A stretch of 64,000 bases of DNA, taken from positions 124,001 through 188,000 of the forward strand of contig NZ_NPKI01000011.1 in the NCBI RefSeq assembly GCF_002284565.1, read 5' to 3'. Below, in pieces: positions 15,837-25,535 of the stretch. Each line of letters opens with the position of its first letter. The first letter of the stretch is position 1. The translations under genes and the position numbers were made by a program. This DNA is from Mesorhizobium mediterraneum (GTDB taxonomy: Bacteria; Pseudomonadota; Alphaproteobacteria; Rhizobiales; Rhizobiaceae). Below the pieces are notes generated by a model. It did no database searches. It was given only the letters and a program-made list of their open reading frames with translations, and was not told where the DNA came from.

Positions 15837-16745
15837 CCTTATGCCCCTTCTTTTGAACAACTGCCACAGTGCGAAACTCAGAAACGGATAAGAATGTCAG
15901 CAAAATACCCGGCTCGCAAGCCGGAATCTTCTTGGCTTAAACCAATTCGTGCGTCCCTTTTACATCTCTTGGACTAGCAGCAAATAAACGAGTTCCGACT
16001 GGTGTAGCTTTTGCATCTCTTGTTATAGAGGCCATAATCGGCTAGTCTAATCAACCATTTGATGAAATCTACTATCGAAATGAGCAATACAATATCGGGC
16101 TATAGCTACTGGAGCGCAATTAAGTAGCGCGGACTCATTAGAAGTATCTAAATTAGATGACATGGCGGTACACATACTGCCTCGCGTCCGGCTGTATACT
16201 GCGACGATCAGCTTCCGGTGCGGGCCCAACGGTAGAAGGAAGGTGTTCTTCGCACGGAGAATGGCTGTTCGAGAGTGCACCTCGGTATCGAGGCATTTCG
16301 GTCGATAAGAGGGGAGCAGTAGTCCCGATAACTGCAGTCATTCACACCAAGGCTTCAGTGGCTTGCTTTAATGCGCCCCCCGATTGCAAAGGACGTCAGT
16401 TTGCCATAGCTATTGCAGTCGTACGGCGCCAGGGACCGCAGCTTTTGGTGATGGCGCCGATTCCGGGGATCGACATGAGTATGCGGCGTGCTTGCTTTGA
16501 CGTGCATCTGCGACAGCTGGCGCCCAAGCTCGGCGGCACGGATGCGAATGCTGCGCCAGGCTTCCAACATCAGTAGCACGACAGGAGCAAGCTCGCGCTG
16601 CAGCCAAATGGCGGCGTCGCGGCGGCTCGGAAGAGTTCGCAGGAGACTGTTTGGACGCAGCGTGCCTGAGGACCGTTCCCTTTGGCAGGAAATCGCCGGC
16701 TATGTTTCGGGACTCTCGTTGTATCTTCGGCGCGGGTAAGACGGC
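15837..16745. other. Long intergenic region without a recognised gene
   Basis: About 900 bases separate the divergent GTPase operon and the glycosyltransferase fusion. The first 300 are AT-rich and should hold the operon promoter; the rest has short open frames on both strands (for example over 16157-16576) without family motifs. I see no tRNA, hairpin cluster or attachment core here. Confidence 0.4.
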
Positions 16746-19607
16746 GTGGCGCATAATCCCTTGGTTTCAATCGTGGTTCCTGCGCACAACGCGGAGGCAA
16801 CGCTGGCGCGCGCACTCGATTGCCTTCTCGATCAGGAAATAGTGGATTGGGAGGCGATCATCATCGACGACGCCTCCACTGACCGCACCTCCGCGATCAT
16901 CGCCGGTTATGTGGAGCGCGATGCCCGATTTCGGACATTGAACTCTTGCGCGTATAGCGCCGCCGGCGCGCGCAATAGCGGGATTTCGACAGCGCGCGGC
17001 CATTGGCTGATGTTTCTGGATGCGGACGATTGGGTGGATGCCAGCTTCCTTGCGAAAATGCTGGCCGCGCTGAAAACAGCTCCCGATGCAGTGGCGGCCT
17101 ATTGCGGTTCTCGGCGCGTGATGCCCGATGGCGAACTCACCCCGCCGAGCATCTCGACGGAGGTTGCGACCCAGCCCTTCGAAACACTCGCCCGTCGGTG
17201 TGCCATCCGCACTCACGCGCTGCTAGTCGACCGGGAGACAATTGTCGAGTTGGGCGGTTTCGATGTGTCGCTGCGCACCTGCGAGGACTGGGATCTGTGG
17301 CAGCGCCTCGCGCGTCTGGGCAAAGATTGGGTGATGGTCGACGAGTCGCTCGCTTTCTATCGTATCAGCCCCAACTCGCTCAGCCGCAATTCGGCGCAGA
17401 TGCTGGTAGATGCGGAAATCGTGATCACCCGCGGCTTTTCTCGTGATCCCAGGGTCAAACACCCAGCATCAGCACACGCCAATGGAGCGATCGAGGCGAG
17501 CGGCCACACCGCTTCCGAGGCACTCGCGTGGTTCGCGTTGTGGAACGCCGCGTCGGATTGCGGCTGCGGCTCACGCTCGATCAACCCGCAGTCGCTGCGC
17601 GCGCTCCCGGCAGGACGTAAGTGGGCGCGTGAGATCGCCAAGGTGGCCTTCGATGGCCTTATGGTAGGAAGCTTATCGGTGCCAGCGCAATTGGCTGCCA
17701 AGTGGGACAGGTTCGGCGGCTCCTTCACCGAGTTGATCATCGAACTCGGCAAGCTCTGGGACAACCCCGTTGCGGGTCGCCGCGTCCAGTATCACCTTGA
17801 GCAAATGCTTCTCGACGTCGACGATCTTGCCGCGCCGCGCAGGCTGGCGCGGACACTTGGAATTCGCGTCGACGGTCGAAATCCGGCCTCGACCGAAATT
17901 CCGCAAGGAATCGATCAAATCTATGCCTATCTGATGATGGATGGCCAGATCGAGGCTGTCGTGCAATTCGGCGTGCTCGGGACAGTGACAAGGCGTCATT
18001 GGATTGAATTGCTCCTGAATGTCGTGCCCCCTGAGCGGCTTGAACGCCGGTCCGATCCGGACAGTCACTTCGGCAGACTCGCCCAATTGGCCGAGGAAGC
18101 GCGGGAGCTGGTTAGGTCGAGCGCCGAACCTGCGGAGCCTCCCGCGGCGCCGCGCCGCGCACGGGTCAGGCACGACAAGGATCGCACGTCGTTCTGGAAT
18201 GGCTATTTCGCGACCGAGGATCCCTGGAACTACGGTTCGCCCTATGAGCAGGAAAAATATCAGCGGCAACTCGAAATTCTGCCTGCCGGTCCCATCGAAC
18301 GGGCGCTTGAGCTGGCCTGCGCGGAGGGCCATTTCACGCGGCAGCTGGCGCCGCGAGTGGGCCATTTGACCGCAACCGACATCTCCGCCATAGCCATCGA
18401 ACGGGCCCGCGCGCGATGCGGCGATCAGCCGAATATTGAATTCGGCGTACTGGATTTCTCTGCCGACACGCTGCCGGGTGAGATGGATCTGATCTTCTGT
18501 TCGGAAGTGCTTTACTATCTGGATGATCTGGCCGAGTTGCGGCGCATCGCCAAAAAATTCGCAGAGGCGTTGGCGCCTGGCGGCAGTTTCATCAGCGCAC
18601 ACGCATTCGTGCTGCGTGACAATGTTGAAAGGACGGGCTTCGACTGGAACACATTCGGTGCACAAGCGATCTCGGAGACGCTGGCAGCGACTGAAGGCCT
18701 CGTCTTGGAGCAATCGATCCAGACCGAGCTCTATCGCATAGACCGCTTCCGCCGCCTGTCGCCCGACGACGTGGCTACGGAACCGATGATAGATCATGTG
18801 CCAATCCGCGCGCGCATCGAAATCGGGGTCGCGCGAAATATCGTCTGGGGCGGCGCGCGGGCCTTGCGCCGCGACGTTGCACGTAGCGAGCGGCGGCAGC
18901 GTATTCCTGTCCTCATGTATCACAGCGTCTCCGATGATGGTCCGGCCGCTCTCGCCCGTTTTCGGCTCACGCCCGCCGCATTCGCCAGCCAGATGGCATG
19001 GCTGCGCTCCAATGGCTTTCACGCGATTGGGTCTGAGCAGTTGGAAGAGTTCATCGCCAACCGTCGCCCTTTCGTTGGTCGCCCAGTGCTCATCACCTTC
19101 GATGACGGCTTCCAGAACTTTGCCGACCACGCCTGGCCGACCTTGCGCACGAACGACCTGACCGCGGAAGTGTTCCTGGTGACGGACTTGGTGGGTGAAA
19201 GTGCAGAGTGGGACGCCTATACCGGTCCGCCGACGCAGCTTATGGACGCCGGGACGGTGCGACGCCTCTCCGCCGAAGGTGCGTTCTTCGGAAGCCATCT
19301 GGCGACGCATCGCGCAATCGATGGTCTGTCGAGCTCGGTCTTGGCCGCCGAGCTCCTGCGCTCTCGTATGTTTATCGAACGGTGGACCGGTCGGCCAACC
19401 ACGGCGTTCGCGGCACCCTTCTCTGTCACCGACCGACGGCTTGGCCGGCTGGCCAAGGAGTGCGGCTATCAAATCGGCTTCGCCGGCAGACACGGGCCGG
19501 CAGGCCTCGACTGCGATCCCATCGACCTTCCGCGCATCGAGATTCGCGGAGACCGCTCACTCGATGACTTTGTTGCCATTGTCGAGGCTGTGCTCGAAGA
19601 GCGGTGA
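16746..19607 (+). CDS. Trifunctional fusion: GT2 glycosyltransferase, NodS-like methyltransferase, NodB-like deacetylase
   Basis: A 953-residue protein. Residues 1-230 are a GT2 domain (PLVSIVVPAHNAEATL; DDASTD; FLDADDW as DxD; CEDWDLWQRLARLGKDW as the acceptor ED motif). A helical middle region of unknown role follows. Residues about 480-660 are a class I SAM methyltransferase close to NodS (DPWNYGSPYE, ALELACAEGHFTRQLAP, FCSEVLYYLDDLAELR). About 718-950 are a polysaccharide deacetylase (VLMYHSVS; ITFDDGFQNF with the catalytic Asp pair near 784; SHLATH metal His near 849). The start is GTG at 16746. The three activities mirror NodC, NodS and NodB of Nod-factor synthesis, but the GT domain lacks membrane helices, so the product is more likely another methylated, deacetylated surface sugar. 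Confidence 0.9.
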   Translation: MAHNPLVSIVVPAHNAEATLARALDCLLDQEIVDWEAIIIDDASTDRTSAIIAGYVERDARFRTLNSCAYSAAGARNSGISTARGHWLMFLDADDWVDASFLAKMLAALKTAPDAVAAYCGSRRVMPDGELTPPSISTEVATQPFETLARRCAIRTHALLVDRETIVELGGFDVSLRTCEDWDLWQRLARLGKDWVMVDESLAFYRISPNSLSRNSAQMLVDAEIVITRGFSRDPRVKHPASAHANGAIEASGHTASEALAWFALWNAASDCGCGSRSINPQSLRALPAGRKWAREIAKVAFDGLMVGSLSVPAQLAAKWDRFGGSFTELIIELGKLWDNPVAGRRVQYHLEQMLLDVDDLAAPRRLARTLGIRVDGRNPASTEIPQGIDQIYAYLMMDGQIEAVVQFGVLGTVTRRHWIELLLNVVPPERLERRSDPDSHFGRLAQLAEEARELVRSSAEPAEPPAAPRRARVRHDKDRTSFWNGYFATEDPWNYGSPYEQEKYQRQLEILPAGPIERALELACAEGHFTRQLAPRVGHLTATDISAIAIERARARCGDQPNIEFGVLDFSADTLPGEMDLIFCSEVLYYLDDLAELRRIAKKFAEALAPGGSFISAHAFVLRDNVERTGFDWNTFGAQAISETLAATEGLVLEQSIQTELYRIDRFRRLSPDDVATEPMIDHVPIRARIEIGVARNIVWGGARALRRDVARSERRQRIPVLMYHSVSDDGPAALARFRLTPAAFASQMAWLRSNGFHAIGSEQLEEFIANRRPFVGRPVLITFDDGFQNFADHAWPTLRTNDLTAEVFLVTDLVGESAEWDAYTGPPTQLMDAGTVRRLSAEGAFFGSHLATHRAIDGLSSSVLAAELLRSRMFIERWTGRPTTAFAAPFSVTDRRLGRLAKECGYQIGFAGRHGPAGLDCDPIDLPRIEIRGDRSLDDFVAIVEAVLEER

Positions 19608-19656
19608 ACTTGTCAGTGTCATTTCAGTGTCCCGCTCGTTTACCTCGTTCGCAAGT

Positions 19657-20337
19657 CTATTGGGCGACTTGGGACACCGCTGACATCAGCTCCTGGGGGT
19701 TTGGCGCCCCAAACATGTATCGCCCACCCTCTGGAACCTCCGTGAAGCTCCAGCGGACGATCCCCTGCCGGTCCAGCAGGAACTGACCGACCAGTTGTCC
19801 GTGTCCCGTTGCCATCATCTGCTCGTCGGCTTCGGTCATTTCGTAATTGTCCTTCTTGTCGAGGATTTCGCCGGCCGCAAGAGGATCCATAGGACCGGGC
19901 AACTCGCTTGGTATGTCGACCCGCATATCCATTACCGCTGCCATCGAGACCTTGTACGGCCATTTCGTCTCGTTTTGGGTGAATTCGAGATTGGGCAGTC
20001 CAAAAGCACGATGTGAAGCGCGTTCAGGGTCGGAGGCCGCGAGCAGATTCGGTATCGGGTGGTAGCGGAAATAGAGACGCGCCCGTTCGATCGGCGTGTT
20101 GACCACCGTCAGGCTCTCCACGCCCTTTTCGCGCAGTTCCGGATCAAGCCGCGCCTGGGCGGCGATATGGCGCCGGCAAAACGCACAATGCAGACCTCGA
20201 AACAGGCCGACCAGCACCGGTTTTTGTCCGCGAAAGTCGTCAAGCGCAATCTTGCCTTCCTGGGTAATGGCGTCGAGAACCAAGTTCGGCGCACGGTCGC
20301 CCGGTTGAAGCGGTACCAAGTCAGCACGCGCGGACAT
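19657..20337 (-). CDS. Peroxiredoxin-like (AhpC/TSA, redoxin-domain) protein
   Basis: About 226 residues with a thioredoxin-fold redoxin domain: LQPGDRAPNLVLDAITQEGK, DDFRGQKPVLVGLFRGLHCAFC (CxxC at about 50-53, broken here only by motif limits) and LDRQGIVRWSFTEV near the C-terminus. The pair of Cys suits a peroxiredoxin or thiol-disulphide role in the cytoplasm; no signal peptide is seen. I chose the ATG at 20337 because GGAGG lies six bases upstream; a TTG two codons earlier is also possible. It starts 18 bases after the stop of the large cyclase gene and is surely co-transcribed with it. It is convergent with the fusion gene. Confidence 0.85.
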   Translation of the reverse strand: MSARADLVPLQPGDRAPNLVLDAITQEGKIALDDFRGQKPVLVGLFRGLHCAFCRRHIAAQARLDPELREKGVESLTVVNTPIERARLYFRYHPIPNLLAASDPERASHRAFGLPNLEFTQNETKWPYKVSMAAVMDMRVDIPSELPGPMDPLAAGEILDKKDNYEMTEADEQMMATGHGQLVGQFLLDRQGIVRWSFTEVPEGGRYMFGAPNPQELMSAVSQVAQ

Positions 20338-20355
20338 TTCCAACCTCCAACCCGG

Positions 20356-23300
20356 CTAGTCGAGAAAAGGCAGCACCACAAGCGCTTCCGGGTCGAGCCC
20401 GTGCTGGGCGCATATTCCCTGCGCCAGGGAAAAGTAGCGTTCGGCCTCGGCCAGATTGTCGAGGTCGAGATTAAGCGTTGCGAGCCCATCATAGCACGGA
20501 AACAGCAGTTGGGGCTCGCCCGTTTCGCGGGCTACGTCGAGTGCTTCGTGGAACAAGCCAATCGCCAGTTCCGGACGGCCGTTGCACTGGTGGATCTGCC
20601 CAAGCACGATCAACGGCACCGGCAGGTGCTCGCGCTGGTCGAGCGCCCGGTCGATCTCGATGGCCTTCTCGGCAGCAGGCACGCCCTCCCTTGGACAGCG
20701 ATCCGTGAAAGTACAACAAGCGACCGCCAGATTGGCGAGGAGGCGCGCCTGGAAACCCAAATCACCAATATGGCGCGCCACTTCAAGACCGCGCCTACAG
20801 ACCTCCATCGCCTGTGCCGGATCGATGGTCGTGTAAAGCACGCCGAGATTGGTGTAGCCGCGGCACGCCGCGCCCAGTAGACCGGCGGCTTCGGCCAATT
20901 CAATGCTACGCTCAACCTGACGCACGGCTTCACGGTTTTGCCCAAGGCGAGCCAGCGCAACAGCCTTGGTATTAAGTGCCTCGGCGGTCACGAGAGTGGC
21001 ATCACACCCTACCTCGGAGACATGCTCCGTTGTCAGAGAGCGTACGCAATCCAGCGCCGCGTCTGCCCATTTTGCCGCGCGAGCGTGATCTCCGCTACGG
21101 AACGCCTGTCGGCCACGTTCTTGCCAGAGATGCGCCTGCTCGATCGGGGCATCCGCTCCATCGAGGAGCGCTGCCGCTTCAGCATAGCGGGATTCTGCGT
21201 TGTCCCGCTTGCCGACGTCCCAGAGCAGCCGACCGATCTTGCGTAAAACGCGCGCCGAAGCGACACGATCGGCTGACTCGCGGTATGCCTGCAACACCGT
21301 CTCGTAGTGGTGGTGCGCGATCTCGCGGCGGCCTACCGGGCCGCTCAAATCGGCAATGCGCTCTGCAATTGCCAGTTTGAGCGGTGTTTGCCCGATCGCG
21401 CCCAACGCAGCCAGTGCTCGCTCGTAGAAACGAAGGGCGTCGTCGTTGGCGTATATCATGCGAGCGCGATCGCCCGCCGCCTGCAGGTAATGCGCGCCCC
21501 TCTCCCGCTCGGCGCTCTGTGCGAAATGATGACCGAGCACAGTCAAATCCTCGAGCCGTTCCGGCTTGTCGCCGCACAGTTGCTCCAAGGCAGCACCGAC
21601 CCGCCCATGGATGTCGGTCCGGCGTTGCAGGAGCAGATTCTGGTAGATCACGTCCTGCAGCAATGTTTGCGTAAAGCGGTAGCTTTGCGACGAGACCGAG
21701 CCTGATCCGGCAACTTCCTCGATGATTTCCGCATCGCAAAGCAGTTCGCAGCCGGCTTCTAGCCGACCGGGGTCGGCTGTCACGGCTTTCAGAAGTGTGG
21801 CATCGAAGCGCGGGCCGATTACCGCGGCTTCCTGGGCCAACCGGCGCACTTCTTGGGGCAGCCGGTCGACGCGAGCAAGCAACATTGCCTGGATAGTGGC
21901 GGGAATGCCGGTTGCGACTTCGCCTGCCACAGTCCGCCATCGCTGGCCCTCGCGCATCAGTACACCGCGATCGATAAGGCCGCGAACGATCTCCTCTACA
22001 AAAAGGGGGTTGCCGCCCGCGCGCTCGAGGATCTGGTCGAGAAGCCCTCCTGCGGAGTTTACCCAGCTCTCGCCGAAAAGCGCCGCCAGCAGGCTGCGTC
22101 CGTCATCATTGTTGAGCGGCGAAAGCCTGAGCGCTGTGTGACTGACCCGACTAGAGTCGAGCTGGCCGTTGTCCGGCGCCGGACGATGCGTGACCAGCAA
22201 CATCAACCGCGTGCGTTCCAACCTGTCCATCACGAAACGTAGTGCCTCGAGCGACACGGCGTCGGCCCAGTGCAGGTCTTCGACGACAATTAACAGCGGC
22301 GACAACGCAAGCCGCCGTTCGATGATTGTGCGGACTGCGTAGAGAATTTGCCGCCGCAACTGCTCTGGCTCGACATGCTGCAAGGTGGCGTCCGGGTCGC
22401 CAAGGCCGAGCACATGGTAGAGCAAAGGCATCAGCCGCTTCGCCTCCTCGCCCTGTAGGCCGAGATCGGTAAGCAAGCCTGCGAGCTTCCCCCGCACTTC
22501 GTCCCCACTGTCATTTTGCATCATCCCGGCAGCGCTGCGCACCACTGCGCCCAAGGCGCCAAATGATTGTTCGCCCAGCGGTGAACAGGTGGCCAGCCGC
22601 ACGGCGACGTTGCGAAAACGATCGTCGTCGCCGACACGGGCGACGAACTCCTTCACCAGCCGCGATTTCCCGATACCGGCTTCTCCGACGAGGCGGACAA
22701 GTTGGGCCGAGCCGCTGCACGCCTGGTCAAGGCTCGCCAGCATTCTATTGAGCTCCGCACCTCGACCTATTATTGGCGCACTGAGGCCGAGCGCCTCGAG
22801 CCCACGTGCTGCACGCGGCGCCGCAAGCGGTGCATCCAGTCGATGGACGAGCACACTGCCAGCCTTGCCGCGAAACACGACATCACCCAGCGGCTCGTAA
22901 GAGAAGGCATGCCGGGTTAGCCTATAAGTGAGCTCGCCTACCAGCACCTCACCCGGTGCGGCCAGCGATTGCAGGCGTTGCGCCGTATTCACTGTGTCGC
23001 CGGTCACCGAATAGGATTTGGCGGTGCCGATGCCCAATCCACCAGTAACGACGGGACCAGTGTTTATGCCGATGTGGAGTAACAGAGGCGAGCCGGAGTG
23101 GGGGGTGCTTTCGCCGAGCCGCGCCGTCCGGGCGATCATGTCGAGAGCGGCGCGAAGCGCACGTTCCGGATCGTCCTCATGCGCAACCGGCGCACCGAAC
23201 AAGGCGAGCAGTGCATCGCCGATGAATTTGTCGACGAAACCACCAAAGTTTCGCACGGCCGCCGTCCATTCCTTGAACAGTTCGTTCTGCAGCGCTTGCA

Positions 23301-23655
23301 TGACCTCGGGGTCGAGCTGCTCGCTGAGTGTCGTGAAGCCGCAAAGGTCGGCGAACAGGACTGTTACCGTCCGGCGATCGGCGTCAGAGACGGGATGCAG
23401 CCCATCTTCGCTTTCGATGTTCGGAAGCAGCGACGGAGTTCGAGAAGGCGGCACAACGGTCCGGCTTGGTGTGGGAGCAGGCCGTTCGACGGTTTTTGCG
23501 GGCGCACCGACGCTTGCCCCGCATTTCGGACAGAACTCGAAATCAGGTGCGCAGGGGTAGCCGCAACTGGCGCATGGCACGGGCTGGCGCCTGCCACACC
23601 TCGGACAGAAAGCGTAACCGCCCTCAACCTCGAAACCGCAGCCCGAGCAGTCCAT
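20356..23655 (-). CDS. Class III nucleotide cyclase with zinc ribbons, AAA ATPase and TPR region
   Basis: A protein of about 1,100 residues. From the N-terminus: two zinc ribbons (CSGCGFEVEGGYAFCPRC and CASCGYPCAPDFEFCPKC, residues 3-50), a cyclase homology domain (about 95-270: VTVLFADLCGFTTLSEQL, DKFIGDALLALFG, TGDTVNTAQRLQ), an AAA ATPase module (VRLVGEAGIGKSRLVKEF Walker A, LLIVVEDLHWAD Walker B), then a long TPR array to the end. Such STAND-type cyclases act as signal-integrating hubs. Lys and Asp pairs for adenine are in part replaced (Thr in VTGD), so nucleotide choice is unsure. I chose the ATG at 23655 (MDCSGCG); an upstream start at 23766 would add 37 residues without family match. 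The redoxin gene follows directly. Confidence 0.9.
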   Translation of the reverse strand: MDCSGCGFEVEGGYAFCPRCGRRQPVPCASCGYPCAPDFEFCPKCGASVGAPAKTVERPAPTPSRTVVPPSRTPSLLPNIESEDGLHPVSDADRRTVTVLFADLCGFTTLSEQLDPEVMQALQNELFKEWTAAVRNFGGFVDKFIGDALLALFGAPVAHEDDPERALRAALDMIARTARLGESTPHSGSPLLLHIGINTGPVVTGGLGIGTAKSYSVTGDTVNTAQRLQSLAAPGEVLVGELTYRLTRHAFSYEPLGDVVFRGKAGSVLVHRLDAPLAAPRAARGLEALGLSAPIIGRGAELNRMLASLDQACSGSAQLVRLVGEAGIGKSRLVKEFVARVGDDDRFRNVAVRLATCSPLGEQSFGALGAVVRSAAGMMQNDSGDEVRGKLAGLLTDLGLQGEEAKRLMPLLYHVLGLGDPDATLQHVEPEQLRRQILYAVRTIIERRLALSPLLIVVEDLHWADAVSLEALRFVMDRLERTRLMLLVTHRPAPDNGQLDSSRVSHTALRLSPLNNDDGRSLLAALFGESWVNSAGGLLDQILERAGGNPLFVEEIVRGLIDRGVLMREGQRWRTVAGEVATGIPATIQAMLLARVDRLPQEVRRLAQEAAVIGPRFDATLLKAVTADPGRLEAGCELLCDAEIIEEVAGSGSVSSQSYRFTQTLLQDVIYQNLLLQRRTDIHGRVGAALEQLCGDKPERLEDLTVLGHHFAQSAERERGAHYLQAAGDRARMIYANDDALRFYERALAALGAIGQTPLKLAIAERIADLSGPVGRREIAHHHYETVLQAYRESADRVASARVLRKIGRLLWDVGKRDNAESRYAEAAALLDGADAPIEQAHLWQERGRQAFRSGDHARAAKWADAALDCVRSLTTEHVSEVGCDATLVTAEALNTKAVALARLGQNREAVRQVERSIELAEAAGLLGAACRGYTNLGVLYTTIDPAQAMEVCRRGLEVARHIGDLGFQARLLANLAVACCTFTDRCPREGVPAAEKAIEIDRALDQREHLPVPLIVLGQIHQCNGRPELAIGLFHEALDVARETGEPQLLFPCYDGLATLNLDLDNLAEAERYFSLAQGICAQHGLDPEALVVLPFLD

Positions 23656-23946
23656 AGGACGAGACCTCACTAGGGGCCGTGCCGGCGTGATCTCACTACG
23701 CACTTCACGGCCAGGGTATTTCACAAGGATGAACCGATAACCGTCGACCGGCAAGCGGCAGCGCAAATGGGCATCGAACGGTCAGTGTGGGTCCGGTGGC
23801 AGAGCGCTGCCGATCAAGGCGGAAGCCGTCGTCGAAATCCCGAAAGGCATCAGCGTCAAGGAAGCGGCCGGATCAGACACCAGAGGCTCACCCATAGATC
23901 GCCGTCGCTTGGGGTTGCGGACCAGAAAATCAACCTGAAGCGAGGC

Positions 23947-25332
23947 TCAGCTCGCCTTGATCTCTGCCTGGCCGATCTTGCGCCATCGGGCGTTTTCGCG
24001 AACCAGTTTCAGGTCGTCGGTCGTCTCGGCAAGTGTCCGCAAACGGTATTGCCGGAGCAGGTCCGGGAAGAGCGCCCCTTCCGGTAGGCCGGCAAGCTGC
24101 TCGCGGACCGAGATCTTTTCATCGATGACCCGCAGGCCCCAGGCATTTTCCCGAACCTGCAACTCCGCAGCCAGATCGCGCTCTTCCGGCGAGTTTTCAT
24201 CTAGCGCAGCCAGCAGGATAGAGTGGAAAAGCGCTACATAACCAATCTGTCTCAGGCCGCCCACAACCCGCACGCGCGGCAATATGGCAAGGACGAGGAA
24301 CATCAGGAACAAGTTCGGCAGCAGCACGCCGTCCAGCAGCGCCTGCCTGAGATGCGGCCGCTCGAACGGGATGGAAAGACCATTCGGCCTGTCAGGCTCG
24401 ATCAGGTGCCCGTTCTCGAGGACGAGCTTGCGCACGCGCTCCTCGCGGATGCCCCAGAAATAGGCCGTGGCATTGGGCAGGAATCTGCCAAATGGGCTCG
24501 ATGCGGCCGCTTGCAAGGCACATTCCAGACGCTGGCGCCTTGCGGGCTCAATGAGCAGCCCGGAAAGAAGGCTGCCATCATGTTCTAGATGCCGCGCCAC
24601 GGCAGCCGCGGCGAGCCGATCATCGATGAAAACCGGTAGGGCCATGCCGGAACGATCCCAATCGGCGACCAGATCCTCGTTGAGGGCTGTCAGCGCATCG
24701 GCGGCGGTTCCAAACACCTTGTCCTGGCTGGCAAGCAGTGTGCCCAGCCAGCGGCTGGCATCCGTTTCGTCGCCCACCGCTTCGAGCGCGCGCTTGTTGA
24801 GGGTGACGGGACCGGCCACGCAGGCGCTTTTGCGGCACAGTTTGTGGCGCCCCATGCCAAACAGGTTGACCTTGTCGTCACCGACATCGAGCCATCCCGG
24901 CCCCTCCCGGCCAATTGTCTCCATGGTCATCGTCGTTCCCATGAAGCTGAAGAAGGCCGAGAGCCCGTTTTCGACCGCGCCGAGCCAGGCAAGCAGGAGG
25001 GCATCGAAGGTGATCCGGTCCATCAGAAGCAGGCAGTGCAGGCCGGACTGAATCACCGGTCTGTGCTCGAACTCTTCGAGGGCCTTGCCGATCTCTTCAG
25101 GCTGCATGATCACCCCAAGGCGCTGACGCAGGACTTCGCGCAGGATCGAGCGGGCAGCGATCGCCGGGCCCGAAGCAGGCCTTGCCACCGGCCGCCACAG
25201 ATGGCGGGCATAATCGGAAACCGGTGCATTCCAGTTCTGCTCTATGTCACGCACAACTTCCGGGCAGAGCAGCGACAGCACTGCCAGAATTTCCACCGGA
25301 GGCGTAGGGGTTGGGTCAAAGACAGCGGTCAT
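23947..25332 (-). CDS. Unrecognised 461-residue protein
   Basis: No family is recognised. The protein is long, with normal codon use for this genome and no signal peptide. It contains a hydrophobic segment around residues 340-365 (LLDGVLLPNLFLMFLVLAIL) and otherwise soluble, mostly helical sequence. Notable conserved-looking stretches are ITFDALLLAWLGAVENGLSA and CRKSACVAGPVTL. It lies 291 bases upstream of the large cyclase gene on the same strand and 203 bases after the GNAT gene, so it may belong to the same signalling group. The ATG overlaps the stop of a 60-codon frame upstream (ATGA), which I do not accept as a gene. Confidence 0.7.
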   Translation of the reverse strand: MTAVFDPTPTPPVEILAVLSLLCPEVVRDIEQNWNAPVSDYARHLWRPVARPASGPAIAARSILREVLRQRLGVIMQPEEIGKALEEFEHRPVIQSGLHCLLLMDRITFDALLLAWLGAVENGLSAFFSFMGTTMTMETIGREGPGWLDVGDDKVNLFGMGRHKLCRKSACVAGPVTLNKRALEAVGDETDASRWLGTLLASQDKVFGTAADALTALNEDLVADWDRSGMALPVFIDDRLAAAAVARHLEHDGSLLSGLLIEPARRQRLECALQAAASSPFGRFLPNATAYFWGIREERVRKLVLENGHLIEPDRPNGLSIPFERPHLRQALLDGVLLPNLFLMFLVLAILPRVRVVGGLRQIGYVALFHSILLAALDENSPEERDLAAELQVRENAWGLRVIDEKISVREQLAGLPEGALFPDLLRQYRLRTLAETTDDLKLVRENARWRKIGQAEIKAS

Positions 25333-25535
25333 TGGTCCCGTCTAGCCACTTGCGGCGCAAACGCCAAGGGAGACCAGACGTGCTGGATGCAGCCGGCCCA
25401 CACGTAGACTGTCAACTCGATCAAAATGGTGTGAGACGAAATTGACCGTATCCTACGGAGCTCTCCATGAGCAATCACCTGTTCGCCGGCACGAATTGTT
25501 AGATTGGCCAAACAGTTAAGGCCAAGCAGCGGATC

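Noticed and set aside
16157..16576. A 139-codon frame in the long intergenic region
   Set aside because: No family features and no ribosome site; composition fits non-coding DNA.
17673..19493. A 606-codon open frame on the minus strand antisense to the triple-fusion gene
   Set aside because: It has no family motif and shows the Arg-rich, low-complexity composition of shadow frames in GC-rich genes; the plus-strand protein has clear domains throughout.
25329..25511. A 60-codon minus-strand frame whose stop overlaps the next ATG (ATGA)
   Set aside because: It needs a TTG start, has no ribosome site or family match; overlap of four bases alone is weak evidence.
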